From Lentzea aerocolonigenes (lineage in GTDB: Bacteria > Actinomycetota > Actinomycetes > Mycobacteriales > Pseudonocardiaceae), in the NCBI RefSeq assembly GCF_000974445.1, contig NZ_BBOJ01000043.1:1-39655 (forward strand): DNA of 39,655 bases. Reading direction: 5' to 3'. The translations under genes were made by a program, and so were the position numbers. Under the pieces are notes generated by a model that did not search any database, had not been told where the DNA came from, and was given only the letters and a program-made list of their open reading frames with translations. Positions 23,232 through 30,890 of this stretch are shown here, piece by piece (the stretch's first letter is position 1; each line of letters opens with the position of its first letter).

Positions 23232-24523
23232 TTGCGGGCCTCCTTGGCGGCACGGGCCGCGTGCGGCAGCGCGTCTGCGATCACGGCGAACTCCTCTTCA
23301 CCCATGGCGGCGTTGACGAACCACGCCTCGAACGCCGACGGCGGGGCGTACACGCCTCGTTCCAGCAGCGCGTGGAAGAACGGCGGGAAGCGCCACGTCT
23401 CGCACGCCTGCGCGCCCGCGTAGTCCTTCACCTCCGAAGAACCGAAGAACACGCTCACCAGGTTCCCCGCGAACTGCACGCGGTGCTCGACACCTGCCTC
23501 GGTCAGGGCCGCCGTGAACAGCGCGCCCAGGCGCGTCGCGTTGCGGTCGAGGGCTTGGTAGACCTCCTCGTCCGCCGCGCGCAGCGTCGCGAGGCCCGCC
23601 GCCACCGCCACGGGGTTACCGGACAGCGTGCCCGCCTGGTAGACCGGGCCGGACGGCGCGAGGCGGGCCATCACGTCCGCGCGGCCGCCGAATGCCGCCG
23701 CCGGCAGGCCGCCGGACATGACCTTGCCGAACGTGTAGAGGTCGCCGCGGACGCGTTCCAGGCCGAACCAGCCCGCGCGGGAGACGCGGAAGCCGGTCAT
23801 GACCTCGTCCATGATCAGCAGGGCGCCCTCGGCGTCGCAGATCTCCCGCAGGGTCGCGTTGAAGTCGGCACCCGGCGCGACCGCGCCCATGTTGCCCGCC
23901 GCGGCCTCGGTGATGATGCAGGCGATCTCGCCGGGGTTGTCGGCGAACGCCTTCCGCACGGCCTCGACGTCGTTGTACGGCAGCACGATCGTGTCCGCGG
24001 CCTGCGCGCCGGTGACGCCGGGCGAGGTCGGCAGGCCCAGCGTCGCGACGCCGGAACCGGCCTGGGCCAGCAGCGCGTCGACGTGACCGTGGTAGCAGCC
24101 GGCGAACTTGATGACCTTGCGCCGCTCGGTGAAACCGCGCGCGAGACGGATCGCGCTCATCGTGGCCTCGGTGCCCGAGTTGACCAGGCGGACCTGGCGG
24201 ACCGGCTCGACGCGGTCGATCAGCTCGGCCGCGAGCTCGATCTCACCCTCGGTCGGCGTGCCGAACGAGAGCCCGGACGCCGCGGCCTTCTGCACGGCGG
24301 AGACCACGGACGGGTGGGCGTGCCCGAGGATCATCGGGCCCCAGGAGGCCACCAGGTCGACGTACCGGTTGCCGTCCGCGTCCCACAGGTGCGGGCCCTC
24401 GCCGCGCACCATGAAGCGCGGGGTGCCGCCAACGGAGTGGAACGCCCGCACCGGAGAGTTGACCCCGCCGGGGGTCAGCGCCGACGCGCGCTCGAACAGG
24501 GCCTGGGATCGACTGGCAGTCAC
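23228..24523 (-). CDS. hemL: Glutamate-1-semialdehyde 2,1-aminomutase HemL
   Basis: A PLP enzyme that makes 5-aminolevulinate from glutamate-1-semialdehyde, the product of HemA encoded 6 kb upstream on the same strand. It has 431 residues from GTG at 24523. Marks are ALTPGGVNSPVRAF (residues 15-28), NSGTEATMSAIRLAR, the cofactor Asp in LLIMDEVMTGFRV and the PLP Lys in YTFGKVMSGGLPAAA (K267). A longer frame adds five residues without a ribosome site. The product is cytosolic. Its stop is coupled to the histidine phosphatase start. The gene follows a cluster of small membrane protein genes, 11 bp after the last. Confidence 0.97.
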   Translation of the reverse strand: MTASRSQALFERASALTPGGVNSPVRAFHSVGGTPRFMVRGEGPHLWDADGNRYVDLVASWGPMILGHAHPSVVSAVQKAAASGLSFGTPTEGEIELAAELIDRVEPVRQVRLVNSGTEATMSAIRLARGFTERRKVIKFAGCYHGHVDALLAQAGSGVATLGLPTSPGVTGAQAADTIVLPYNDVEAVRKAFADNPGEIACIITEAAAGNMGAVAPGADFNATLREICDAEGALLIMDEVMTGFRVSRAGWFGLERVRGDLYTFGKVMSGGLPAAAFGGRADVMARLAPSGPVYQAGTLSGNPVAVAAGLATLRAADEEVYQALDRNATRLGALFTAALTEAGVEHRVQFAGNLVSVFFGSSEVKDYAGAQACETWRFPPFFHALLERGVYAPPSAFEAWFVNAAMGEEEFAVIADALPHAARAAKEARK

Positions 24524-24534
24524 GTGCCCCAGTC

Positions 24535-24894
24535 TCACACGTCGGCTTCCGCGGCTTTCTGCGGCCGGGTGCGCAGGGCCAGCACGACCTGCCGCACCGC
24601 GTCGAGTCCGAGGATCACTGCCAGCGTGACCGCGCCGACGGCGGTGCCCAGCCAGTTGCCGTGGTAGCGCGTGGAGATCAACGCCTCACGGCCCTCGAGC
24701 GGGTAGGCGAGCCGCACGACACCGCGGTTCCAGCACCACACGGCGACGATCGCGAGCAGGACGATCGCGACGACCTCGCCGGCGGCGATGAACCACCGCT
24801 TGGGCTGGTGCAGGCTGGGGCCGGCGTGCGGCGCCTCTTCGGGCTCTTCCACGACGGTCTCCGGCTCGGTCACAGCCTCTGTCACGTCGCTCAC
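24535..24894 (-). CDS. Two-helix membrane protein upstream of hemL
   Basis: 119 residues from GTG at 24894, which overlaps the stop of the preceding gene (GTGA). An acidic N-terminus (TEAVTEPETVVEEPEEAP) precedes two membrane helices, about 35-54 (FIAAGEVVAIVLLAIVAVWC) and 84-106 (AVGAVTLAVILGLDAVRQVV). Between them lies an extracytoplasmic loop GVVRLAYPLEGREALISTRY. The family is not one I recognise. It is the last of six tightly packed small membrane protein genes between hemB and hemL. Confidence 0.8.
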   Translation of the reverse strand: MSDVTEAVTEPETVVEEPEEAPHAGPSLHQPKRWFIAAGEVVAIVLLAIVAVWCWNRGVVRLAYPLEGREALISTRYHGNWLGTAVGAVTLAVILGLDAVRQVVLALRTRPQKAAEADV

Positions 24895-25310
24895 CCTCTC
24901 ACGACCCTGCGCAGACCCGCGAGCAAGGCTTCCGGATCGCGTGCCCATCCCAGCACCACCGTGCCGTCGAGCAACCGCAACGGCACCGCCGTCGTCCCCT
25001 TGGGCACCGACCAGCCACCGCCGAGCACCCGCGCACCGGTCGGCGCACCGACGTCGCGGCAGGCCTCGATCATCGCGACCGGCAGCTTCTCCCGCCCGAA
25101 CTGGGCTTCCTCGGCCGTCAACGTGACGCTGCCGGTCTTCACCCGCCCGTACACCCACAGCACCGCGCCGAGCGTGAGCCCGAGCCCCACGATCGTCCAC
25201 AGCCCGACGGACGCGGGCCCGGTGATGAGCTCGACCAGGTACCCGGCGACGGCGAACGCGGGTCCCCACAGAAGCGGCCACCAGCTGCTGCCGGACTCCC
25301 GGTACAGCAC
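24891..25310 (-). CDS. Membrane protein, DUF3093-like
   Basis: 139 residues from GTG at 25310, which overlaps the previous stop by one base (TAGTG). The N-terminus VLYRESGSSWWPLLWGPAFA leads into two membrane helices (about 11-29 and 36-55). A soluble C-terminal part contains GSVTLTAEEAQFGREKLPVA and LDGTVVLGWARDPEALLAGL. The YRE...WW start and a C-terminal strand ending in a DP dipeptide recall DUF3093, but the match is by eye and weak. The function is unknown. The gene is translationally coupled on both sides. Confidence 0.72.
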   Translation of the reverse strand: MLYRESGSSWWPLLWGPAFAVAGYLVELITGPASVGLWTIVGLGLTLGAVLWVYGRVKTGSVTLTAEEAQFGREKLPVAMIEACRDVGAPTGARVLGGGWSVPKGTTAVPLRLLDGTVVLGWARDPEALLAGLRRVVRG

Positions 25311-25915
25311 TACCGCACGAACTTGTTCGAGGCGGGCAGGAACTGCAGCACCACCGCGGCAACGGTCAGCCCCATCACGACGATGCAGATGGCCACGCTC
25401 GCCTGCCACACCTGCGCACCCAGCGCGATGAACATGATCGCGATCATCGACATGAACCCGAGTGCGCCGAGCACCGTGAGCAGGATCCGCGCCCAGTTGT
25501 GCCCGTTGCGCAGCACGACCGCGAACGCGATGTACGGCGAGGCGGCCACGAGCATGGCGAAGCCGAACATCAGCGCCATGGCCCGCACGCCGAACTCGCC
25601 GACCTGACGCTCCTGCTCGGAGACGGACGCGTTGCCCTGGTTGAGGAAGTACTCGGTGTTGCCGAGCAACATCACCGGCAGCACCGCGACGGACAGCACC
25701 GCACCCGCGATCCAGATCCACATCGCGGCGGTGATCGTGGCGGGCCGCGACGGCGCCAGCTCCTGCGGCAGCACGGGCGCGAGCGGTGCCATCGAGAAGC
25801 TCGCCTGGCCGACGTGACTCACCTGGTAGTGCCCGGGAGTCTCCGCGGGCGGCGCCGGGTAGTGCCCCGCCGGGTTCTGCCACTGCACGTGGTCGGGGTT
25901 CTGCGGATCGGTCAC
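25310..25915 (-). CDS. Four-helix membrane protein with Pro-rich N-terminus (paralogue family member 1)
   Basis: 201 residues from GTG at 25915, overlapping the stop before it (GTGA). Residues 1-60 are Pro/Gln/His-rich and cytosolic (HYPAPPAETPGHYQVSHVGQ). Four membrane helices follow at about 62-82, 112-132, 143-165 and 171-191. Between helices 2 and 3 lies a short basic loop RNGHNWARILLTVLG. The same N-W-A-R-I turn is found in two neighbouring genes, and the overall layout in a third. No enzyme motif is visible. A role in the membrane near heme synthesis is suggested only by position. Confidence 0.8.
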   Translation of the reverse strand: MTDPQNPDHVQWQNPAGHYPAPPAETPGHYQVSHVGQASFSMAPLAPVLPQELAPSRPATITAAMWIWIAGAVLSVAVLPVMLLGNTEYFLNQGNASVSEQERQVGEFGVRAMALMFGFAMLVAASPYIAFAVVLRNGHNWARILLTVLGALGFMSMIAIMFIALGAQVWQASVAICIVVMGLTVAAVVLQFLPASNKFVR

Positions 25916-26310
25916 GGCTCACGCACCTCCGCCACCCACTGTGCCGCAGCGCGCTGCCACGTGAACACGATTGCGGCACAGATGAGCAGCAGTGTGACCA
26001 GGTTCGCCGCGCTGACCCCGAGGAACAGGATCCAGATCATGTGCACGACCGCGACGACCGACAACGCGATCCGCGCCCAGTTCTTGTGGCGCAGGAACGT
26101 CCGGGTCAGCCAGGCGTAGGCCGCGGCGAAGAGCACCGCGATCGCGGTCAGCGTCAGCAGGAAACCCGTGACCTGCCCGGACGACCACTTGGTGAGCTCC
26201 TGCACCTGACCGCGCTGGAACCACAGTCCCGCGGTCGTGAACAGGACGAAGACGGCGATCGCGAGCCAGAGACCGACCGCGATGCGGACCGTCCTGGGCG
26301 TCTCCTTCAC
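25912..26310 (-). CDS. Four-helix membrane protein (paralogue family member 2)
   Basis: 132 residues from GTG at 26310, overlapping the previous stop (GTGA). It has almost no soluble extension. Helices lie at about 10-28 (IAVGLWLAIAVFVLFTTAGL), 44-66, 77-97 and 98-118. The loop between helices 2 and 3, TFLRHKNWARIALSVVA, carries the NWARI motif of the family. The loop after helix 1 (FQRGQVQELTKWSSGQV) corresponds to the longer loop of the other members. A longer frame to 26505 is only antisense-like reading through the upstream gene. Confidence 0.78.
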   Translation of the reverse strand: MKETPRTVRIAVGLWLAIAVFVLFTTAGLWFQRGQVQELTKWSSGQVTGFLLTLTAIAVLFAAAYAWLTRTFLRHKNWARIALSVVAVVHMIWILFLGVSAANLVTLLLICAAIVFTWQRAAAQWVAEVREP

Positions 26311-26753
26311 GTCAGCTGCTCGCGTTCGCTCAGGTACTCGGTCGACTGCCGGAAGTAGAAGAGCACGAGACCCGCCATGGCGATGAGCGCCGGGGTGATC
26401 GCGTACCCGTTGCCGATCATCTGGAAGAACAGGTTGAGCAGCACCGTGATCATCAGGCCGGTGCGGCTCTTCTTGGTGCCCGCCTTGACCTTGACGGCGA
26501 ACCACACGGCGAGCGCGGCCAGCACGACGGAGACCACCAGCACGACGACGAGCGTCACCGTCGCCGAGGACTCGATCATCTCCGGGGTCAGCGCGGGGTC
26601 GGTGGTCCTGCTCTTGACCGCGTCGACCAGGGCCTGCTTGTTGGAGAGCTGGTAGACCGCGGCGAGCACCCAGAGGGCCGCACCGGCGACCACGAGCCAG
26701 TAGCCCGCGGTGATGGTGCCGGGGGTGGTGCCCGATTCCTTCGGAGACGTCAC
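26307..26753 (-). CDS. Four-helix membrane protein (paralogue family member 3)
   Basis: 148 residues from GTG at 26753. Helices lie at about 15-33 (AGYWLVVAGAALWVLAAVYQ), 68-92, 98-116 and 116-134. The external loop QLSNKQALVDAVKSRTTDPA resembles that of the fourth member (FDRETLVAEARRQNPELGQD). Instead of NWARI the cytosolic loop has KAGTKKSRTGLMITVLLN, so this copy has lost the signature but keeps the plan. It is preceded by a 91-bp gap without clear structure, and its stop is coupled to member 2. Confidence 0.78.
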   Translation of the reverse strand: MTSPKESGTTPGTITAGYWLVVAGAALWVLAAVYQLSNKQALVDAVKSRTTDPALTPEMIESSATVTLVVVLVVSVVLAALAVWFAVKVKAGTKKSRTGLMITVLLNLFFQMIGNGYAITPALIAMAGLVLFYFRQSTEYLSEREQLT

Positions 26754-26844
26754 GGTCGCGAACTTAGGACGGCGGGAAGGCGCTGTCCACCGTGACGCGC
26801 GTCCTGAAGTGCGCGGACGGCCGGTGCGGAGATCGCGAACGACA

Positions 26845-27366
26845 CTAAGTCCACGACGACGTGGAGGCGTTCGACGGCGCCCCGGCCACGCCGCGCCTCC
26901 CGAAGTGCCCGGACACCCGGTACATCAGCACGATCGCCGCCGCCTCCAGCACCGTCGTCACGAACGCGACCCCCAGGTCGACCGGACGCATCTCGACCCC
27001 GAGCTGCGCGGCCAGCCCGCTGAAGAACGCCACGAGCCGGAACAGTCCGAACGCGACGGACGCGGCACCCAGCACCGTCAGCACGATCCGGGCCCAGTTG
27101 CGGCCGCGCGCCATCGTGTTCGCCAGCCGCGTGTACGCGACCAGGAACGCGACGGCGATCAGCAGGCCGAACATGACGCCGCCGTTCACGCCGGCGTCGA
27201 TCTGGTCCTGGCCGAGCTCCGGGTTCTGCCTGCGCGCCTCGGCCACGAGCGTCTCGCGGTCGAAGAGCTGTGCGACGAACCGCACCATGCCGATGCTCGC
27301 GCTGGTGATCCACAGCCAGCGCGAGACGTCGATCAGCTTCGGTACCGGGGTCAGCGGTCGAGCCAC
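26845..27366 (-). CDS. Four-helix membrane protein (paralogue family member 4)
   Basis: 173 residues from GTG at 27366, so the start overlaps the hemB 3' end by 16 bases; no better start is visible. Helices lie at about 17-33 (WLWITSASIGMVRFVAQL), 65-81, 92-112 and 127-147. The family loop reads MARGRNWARIVLTVLGAASV. The tail is short, with GAPSNASTSSWT at the end. It is coupled to hemB and is the first of the six membrane protein genes that stand between hemB and hemL. Confidence 0.78.
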   Translation of the reverse strand: MARPLTPVPKLIDVSRWLWITSASIGMVRFVAQLFDRETLVAEARRQNPELGQDQIDAGVNGGVMFGLLIAVAFLVAYTRLANTMARGRNWARIVLTVLGAASVAFGLFRLVAFFSGLAAQLGVEMRPVDLGVAFVTTVLEAAAIVLMYRVSGHFGRRGVAGAPSNASTSSWT

Positions 27367-28325
27367 CGCGCCGCTTCCACGGCCCAGTACGTGAGGACGA
27401 TGTCCGCGCCGGCACGCCGGATCGAGGTGAGCGACTCGAGGATCGAGCGCTCGCGGTCGATCCAGCCGTTGCGGGCGGCGGCCTCGATCATCGCGTACTC
27501 ACCGGAGATCTGGTACGCCGCAACGGGAACGTCCGACACCTCGGCGACGGAACGCAGCACGTCCAGGTACAGCAGCGCCGGCTTGACCATGACCATGTCC
27601 GCGCCCTCGGCGAGGTCCAGCTGCACCTCGCGCATCGCCTCGCGGGCGTTCGCGGGGTCCTGCTGGTAGGTCTTGCGGTCGCCGGCGAGCTGCGACTCCA
27701 CGGCCTCGCGGAACGGGCCGTAGAACGCCGAGGCGTACTTGACCGCGTAGGCGAGGATGCCGGTGTCGGTGAAGCCCGCGACGTCCAGGGCGTTGCGGAT
27801 GAAGGCGATCTGGCCGTCCATCATGCCGCTCGGGCCGACGACGTGGGCGCCGGCGCGGGCCTGGGCCACCGCCAGCTCGCCGTAGGCCTCGAGGGTCGCG
27901 TCGTTGTCCACGGTGCCATCGGCGGCGAGCACGCCGCAGTGGCCGTGGTCGGTGAACTCGTCGAGGCAGCAGTCCGACATCAGCACGGTGCTGTCGCCGA
28001 GCTCCGCCCGCAGGTCGCCCAGCGCGGCGTTGAGGATGCCGTCCGGGTCGGTGCCGGCGGAACCGACGGCGTCGCGCTCGGCGGGGACGCCGAACAGCAT
28101 GATGCCGCCGACGCCCGCCTGCACGGCCTCGACCGCGGCCTTCCGCAACGAGTCACGCGTGTGCTGGAGAACGCCGGGCATGCTCGCGATCTCGGCGGGC
28201 GCGTTCAGGCCTTCCTTGACGAACATCGGCAGCACGAGCTGCCTCGGGCGCACCTCGGTCTCGGAGACCAGGCGGCGCATGGCGGGCGTCGTGCGCAGTC
28301 GCCTCGGCCGGTGAAGTGGGTACAT
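27351..28325 (-). CDS. hemB: Delta-aminolevulinic acid dehydratase HemB (porphobilinogen synthase)
   Basis: Condenses two 5-aminolevulinate molecules to porphobilinogen. It has 324 residues from ATG at 28325, with GGGAG 7 bases upstream. The two active-site Lys are in YAVKYASAFYGPF (K196) and MVMVKPALLYLDV (K248, Schiff base). The metal segment is SDCCLDEFTDHGHCG (117-131): of the three Cys of the zinc enzymes, the first and third are kept and the middle one is Asp, a mixed site that I believe occurs in other actinobacteria. It follows the hemA-hemC-cobA/hemD run but is set off by a hairpin, and its own ribosome site may be folded in a small stem (28331-28351). Confidence 0.97.
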   Translation of the reverse strand: MYPLHRPRRLRTTPAMRRLVSETEVRPRQLVLPMFVKEGLNAPAEIASMPGVLQHTRDSLRKAAVEAVQAGVGGIMLFGVPAERDAVGSAGTDPDGILNAALGDLRAELGDSTVLMSDCCLDEFTDHGHCGVLAADGTVDNDATLEAYGELAVAQARAGAHVVGPSGMMDGQIAFIRNALDVAGFTDTGILAYAVKYASAFYGPFREAVESQLAGDRKTYQQDPANAREAMREVQLDLAEGADMVMVKPALLYLDVLRSVAEVSDVPVAAYQISGEYAMIEAAARNGWIDRERSILESLTSIRRAGADIVLTYWAVEAARWLDR

Positions 28326-28330
28326 CGTCT

Positions 28331-28351
28331 GACTCCCTGACGGAGAGAGTC
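28331..28351 (-). promoter_or_regulatory. Small hairpin covering the hemB ribosome binding site
   Basis: GACTC (28331-28335) pairs with GAGTC (28347-28351), and an overlapping pairing joins CTCC (28333-28336) with GGAG (28342-28345). Read on the minus strand, the GGGAG ribosome site of hemB lies inside this stem, 7 bases from the ATG. It could dampen hemB translation. Confidence 0.4.
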
Positions 28352-28354
28352 GAA

Positions 28355-28385
28355 GGGGCCACCCAAAAACTTCTTGAGTGGCCCC
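28355..28385 (-). terminator. Hairpin between cobA/hemD and hemB
   Basis: An 8-bp perfect stem (GGGGCCAC 28355-28362 with GTGGCCCC 28378-28385) lies in the 78-bp gap. On the minus strand the loop contains a TTTTT run, but there is no T-run after the stem. It may partly stop the hemA-hemC-hemD transcript before hemB, or work as an attenuator. Confidence 0.5.
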
Positions 28386-28403
28386 GACGGCTTCAGTTTG
28401 ATT

Positions 28404-29936
28404 CTAGCTGCGGCGCAGACGCTTGGTCTTGCGCGGAGGAGGCAGCGCTCCCTCGGCGCGCAACCGGGCGGCGTGGGCGGCCAGCGCGTCGACCAGCGCG
28501 GGCACGTTCGCCTCCTCCGGCTGCACGTCGACCCGGAGGCCGAACTCCCGCGCCGTCTCGGCGGTCTGCGGGCCGATGCACGCGACGAGCGTGCGGGCGT
28601 GCGGCTTGCCCGCGATGCCGACCAGGTTCCGCACGGTCGACGACGAGGTGAAGCACACCGCGTCGAAGCCACCGGACTTGATCATCTCGCGGGTGTCGGC
28701 GGGCGGCGGGGCCGCACGCACGGTGCGGTACGCCGTCACGTCGTCGATCTCCCAGCCACGCTCACGAAGGCCGGCGGCCAGCGTCTCGGTGGCGATGTCG
28801 GCCCGCGGCAGCAGCACGCGGTCGACCGGGTCCAGGATGTCGTCGTAGGGCGGGAAGTCGTTGAGGAGACCCTCGGACGACTGCTCACCGGACGGCACGA
28901 GCTCGGGGATGATGCCGAACGAGCGCACCTTCGCGGCCGTGGCCTCGCCGACGCAGGCGATCTTCACGCCGGAGAACGCACGGGCGTCCAGACCGAACTC
29001 GCGGAACTTCTCCCACACCGCGCGGACGGCGTTGGTCGAGGTGAAGACGACCCACTGGTAGCGGCCGTCGACCAGGCCCTTGACCGAACGCTCCATCTGC
29101 GCGGGGCTGCGCGGCGGCTCGACCGAGATCGTCGGCACCTCGACGGCGATCGCGCCGTGCGAGTGCAGACGCTCGCTCATCGCGCCGGCCTGCTCCTTGG
29201 TCCGCGGGACCAGCACGCGCCAGCCGTACAGCGCCCGCGACTCCCACCAGGAGAGCTTCGAGCGAGCGGCGGCGGCGGCACCGACCGTGACGACCAGCGG
29301 GCCGTTCAGCTCACCGGCGTCCGCGGCCACGGAGGCCAGCGTCGTGTCGATGGTGCGCTGCTGGAAGCCGGTGCCCTCGGCGGTCACGGCGACCGGGGTC
29401 TGCGGCGCGAGGCCGTTCTCGACCAGGTTCGACGCGGCCTCTGCCAGGTGCGAACCGGTCGCGTGCAGCACGAGCGTGCCGGGCGAGGCGGCGAGGCCCG
29501 CCCAGTCCGTCACGGCGCGCACGTCGACCTCGGTGTGCACGCCGCCGAGCGCGACACCCGCGTAGGCGGGGACCGCGGTGCCCGAGGGCACGCCGGGAAC
29601 GACGTCGAACGGGATCGTCGACTTCGCGACGGCCTGCGCTTCCTTCACGACCGAGTCGAGCGTCAGCGGGTCACCGGCGACGAGACGGACGACGGTCGCA
29701 CCGTTCTTCGCCTCGTTCACCAGGTCCTTGGCCACGTCGGCGGACTCACCGACAGCGGGGCGGACCTCGACTCCCTCGGCCACGGTCGCGAGGACGTCCG
29801 ACGGGACGTCCGGGTCGGTCACCACGAGTTCAGCCCTGGTGAGCAAGTCGTGGGCCCGGACCGTGAGCAGCCCGGTGTCGCCGGGGCCGGAGCCCACGAA
29901 GGCGATGCGTCCGGGGGTCTTGCGTGCGCGGGTCAT
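28404..29936 (-). CDS. hemD: Fusion of a CobA-like methyltransferase domain with uroporphyrinogen-III synthase (HemD)
   Basis: 510 residues from ATG at 29936, chosen because GGGGAG stands 7 bases upstream (the ATG at 29951 has no such site). The N-terminal half has the tetrapyrrole-methylase fold: IAFVGSGPGDTGLLTVRAHD, then VVRLVAGDPLTLDSVVKEAQ and DVVPGVPSGTAVPAYAG. The usual GDPFxxxRGGEE motif of active CobA is replaced, so this half may not methylate. The C-terminal half (about 265-500) is HemD: WRVLVPRTKEQAGAMSERLH, DWVVFTS-like QWVVFTSTNAVRAVWEKF and CIGPQTAETAREFGL. HemD closes hydroxymethylbilane, made by HemC, to uroporphyrinogen III. It lies 18 bp after hemC. Confidence 0.93.
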   Translation of the reverse strand: MTRARKTPGRIAFVGSGPGDTGLLTVRAHDLLTRAELVVTDPDVPSDVLATVAEGVEVRPAVGESADVAKDLVNEAKNGATVVRLVAGDPLTLDSVVKEAQAVAKSTIPFDVVPGVPSGTAVPAYAGVALGGVHTEVDVRAVTDWAGLAASPGTLVLHATGSHLAEAASNLVENGLAPQTPVAVTAEGTGFQQRTIDTTLASVAADAGELNGPLVVTVGAAAAARSKLSWWESRALYGWRVLVPRTKEQAGAMSERLHSHGAIAVEVPTISVEPPRSPAQMERSVKGLVDGRYQWVVFTSTNAVRAVWEKFREFGLDARAFSGVKIACVGEATAAKVRSFGIIPELVPSGEQSSEGLLNDFPPYDDILDPVDRVLLPRADIATETLAAGLRERGWEIDDVTAYRTVRAAPPPADTREMIKSGGFDAVCFTSSSTVRNLVGIAGKPHARTLVACIGPQTAETAREFGLRVDVQPEEANVPALVDALAAHAARLRAEGALPPPRKTKRLRRS

Positions 29937-29954
29937 CAGGGCACTCCCCATCGA

Positions 29955-30890
29955 TTACGCCTCTGGGCCGCTGAGAACCGCGGCCCCGAGGTCGAGCAAC
30001 TCGGCGGCCAGCGCCCGGCCGAGTCCCTCAGCTTCGGTCAAGTCACCGGTGGCGGACGCCCGGAGGAGATCGTTCTCCGGCGTCGCAGCGACCCCGCGCA
30101 GGGAAAGCCGGTACACGACCTTGCCCTCGTCGTCGAGGTCTTCCACCACATCGGCCAGCGCGCCGACCGGCGCGCTGCAGCCCGCCTCGAGCGCGGCCAG
30201 CATGGCGCGCTCCGCGGTCACAGCGGCCCGGCTGGCCGAATCGTCCAGAGTGGACTGGATCAGGTGCTCGGCGTCGACGTCGTCGACCCGGCACTCGACT
30301 GCCAACGCGCCCTGTGCGGGCGCGGGAAGCATCTGGATGGGCTCCAGCGTCTCGGTGATCTCGTCAGCGCGACCGAGGCGCGCGATGCCGGCACGGGCCA
30401 GCACGACGGCGTCGAGCTCTCCACTGCGGACCTTGCCGATGCGCGTGTCCACGTTGCCGCGCAACGGAACGATGTTCAGCCCGAGACCCAAGGCCTCCAG
30501 CTGGGCCGCGCGGCGGGGAGATCCGGTGCCCACAGTGGACCCCGGCAGCAGCTCGCCGAGCGTGAGACCGTCGCGCGCCACGAGCGCGTCGCGCGGGTCC
30601 TCGCGCTGGGGCACAGCCGCGAGCACCAGACGCGAGTCCGGCGCCGTCGGGAGGTCCTTGTAGGAGTGGACGGCGACGTCGATCTCACCGTTCGCGAGCG
30701 CGTCGCGCAGCGCGGACGTGAAGACGCCGATGCCGATCTGCGCGATCGGGGCGTCGGACAGGTCACCCGGCGTCTTGATGACGACGATCTCGACCTGAGC
30801 TCCGGCCGCCTTGAGCGCCTCGGCCACGGTCCCCGTCTGGGCGAGCGCCAGCGCGCTGCCACGGGTACCGATCCGTAGGGTGCGGGTCAC
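29955..30890 (-). CDS. hemC: Porphobilinogen deaminase HemC (hydroxymethylbilane synthase)
   Basis: Joins four porphobilinogens to hydroxymethylbilane. It has 311 residues from GTG at 30890, overlapping the hemA stop (GTGA). Motifs are RIGTRGSALALAQT (6-19), AVHSYKDLPT (73-82), GTGSPRRAAQL (121-131), and the dipyrromethane-binding Cys in LEAGCSAPVGA (C238). The Asp in GEIDVAVHS is the catalytic one of the family. Length is normal. The product is cytosolic, and its substrate comes from hemB, the next heme gene but one. Confidence 0.98.
   Translation of the reverse strand: MTRTLRIGTRGSALALAQTGTVAEALKAAGAQVEIVVIKTPGDLSDAPIAQIGIGVFTSALRDALANGEIDVAVHSYKDLPTAPDSRLVLAAVPQREDPRDALVARDGLTLGELLPGSTVGTGSPRRAAQLEALGLGLNIVPLRGNVDTRIGKVRSGELDAVVLARAGIARLGRADEITETLEPIQMLPAPAQGALAVECRVDDVDAEHLIQSTLDDSASRAAVTAERAMLAALEAGCSAPVGALADVVEDLDDEGKVVYRLSLRGVAATPENDLLRASATGDLTEAEGLGRALAAELLDLGAAVLSGPEA

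Noticed and set aside
24891..25979. Long minus-strand frames running through the small membrane protein genes (24891-25979, 25912-26505, 24535-25362)
   Set aside because: Their N-terminal parts are out-of-frame readings of the upstream genes; starts coupled to the previous stops fit better.
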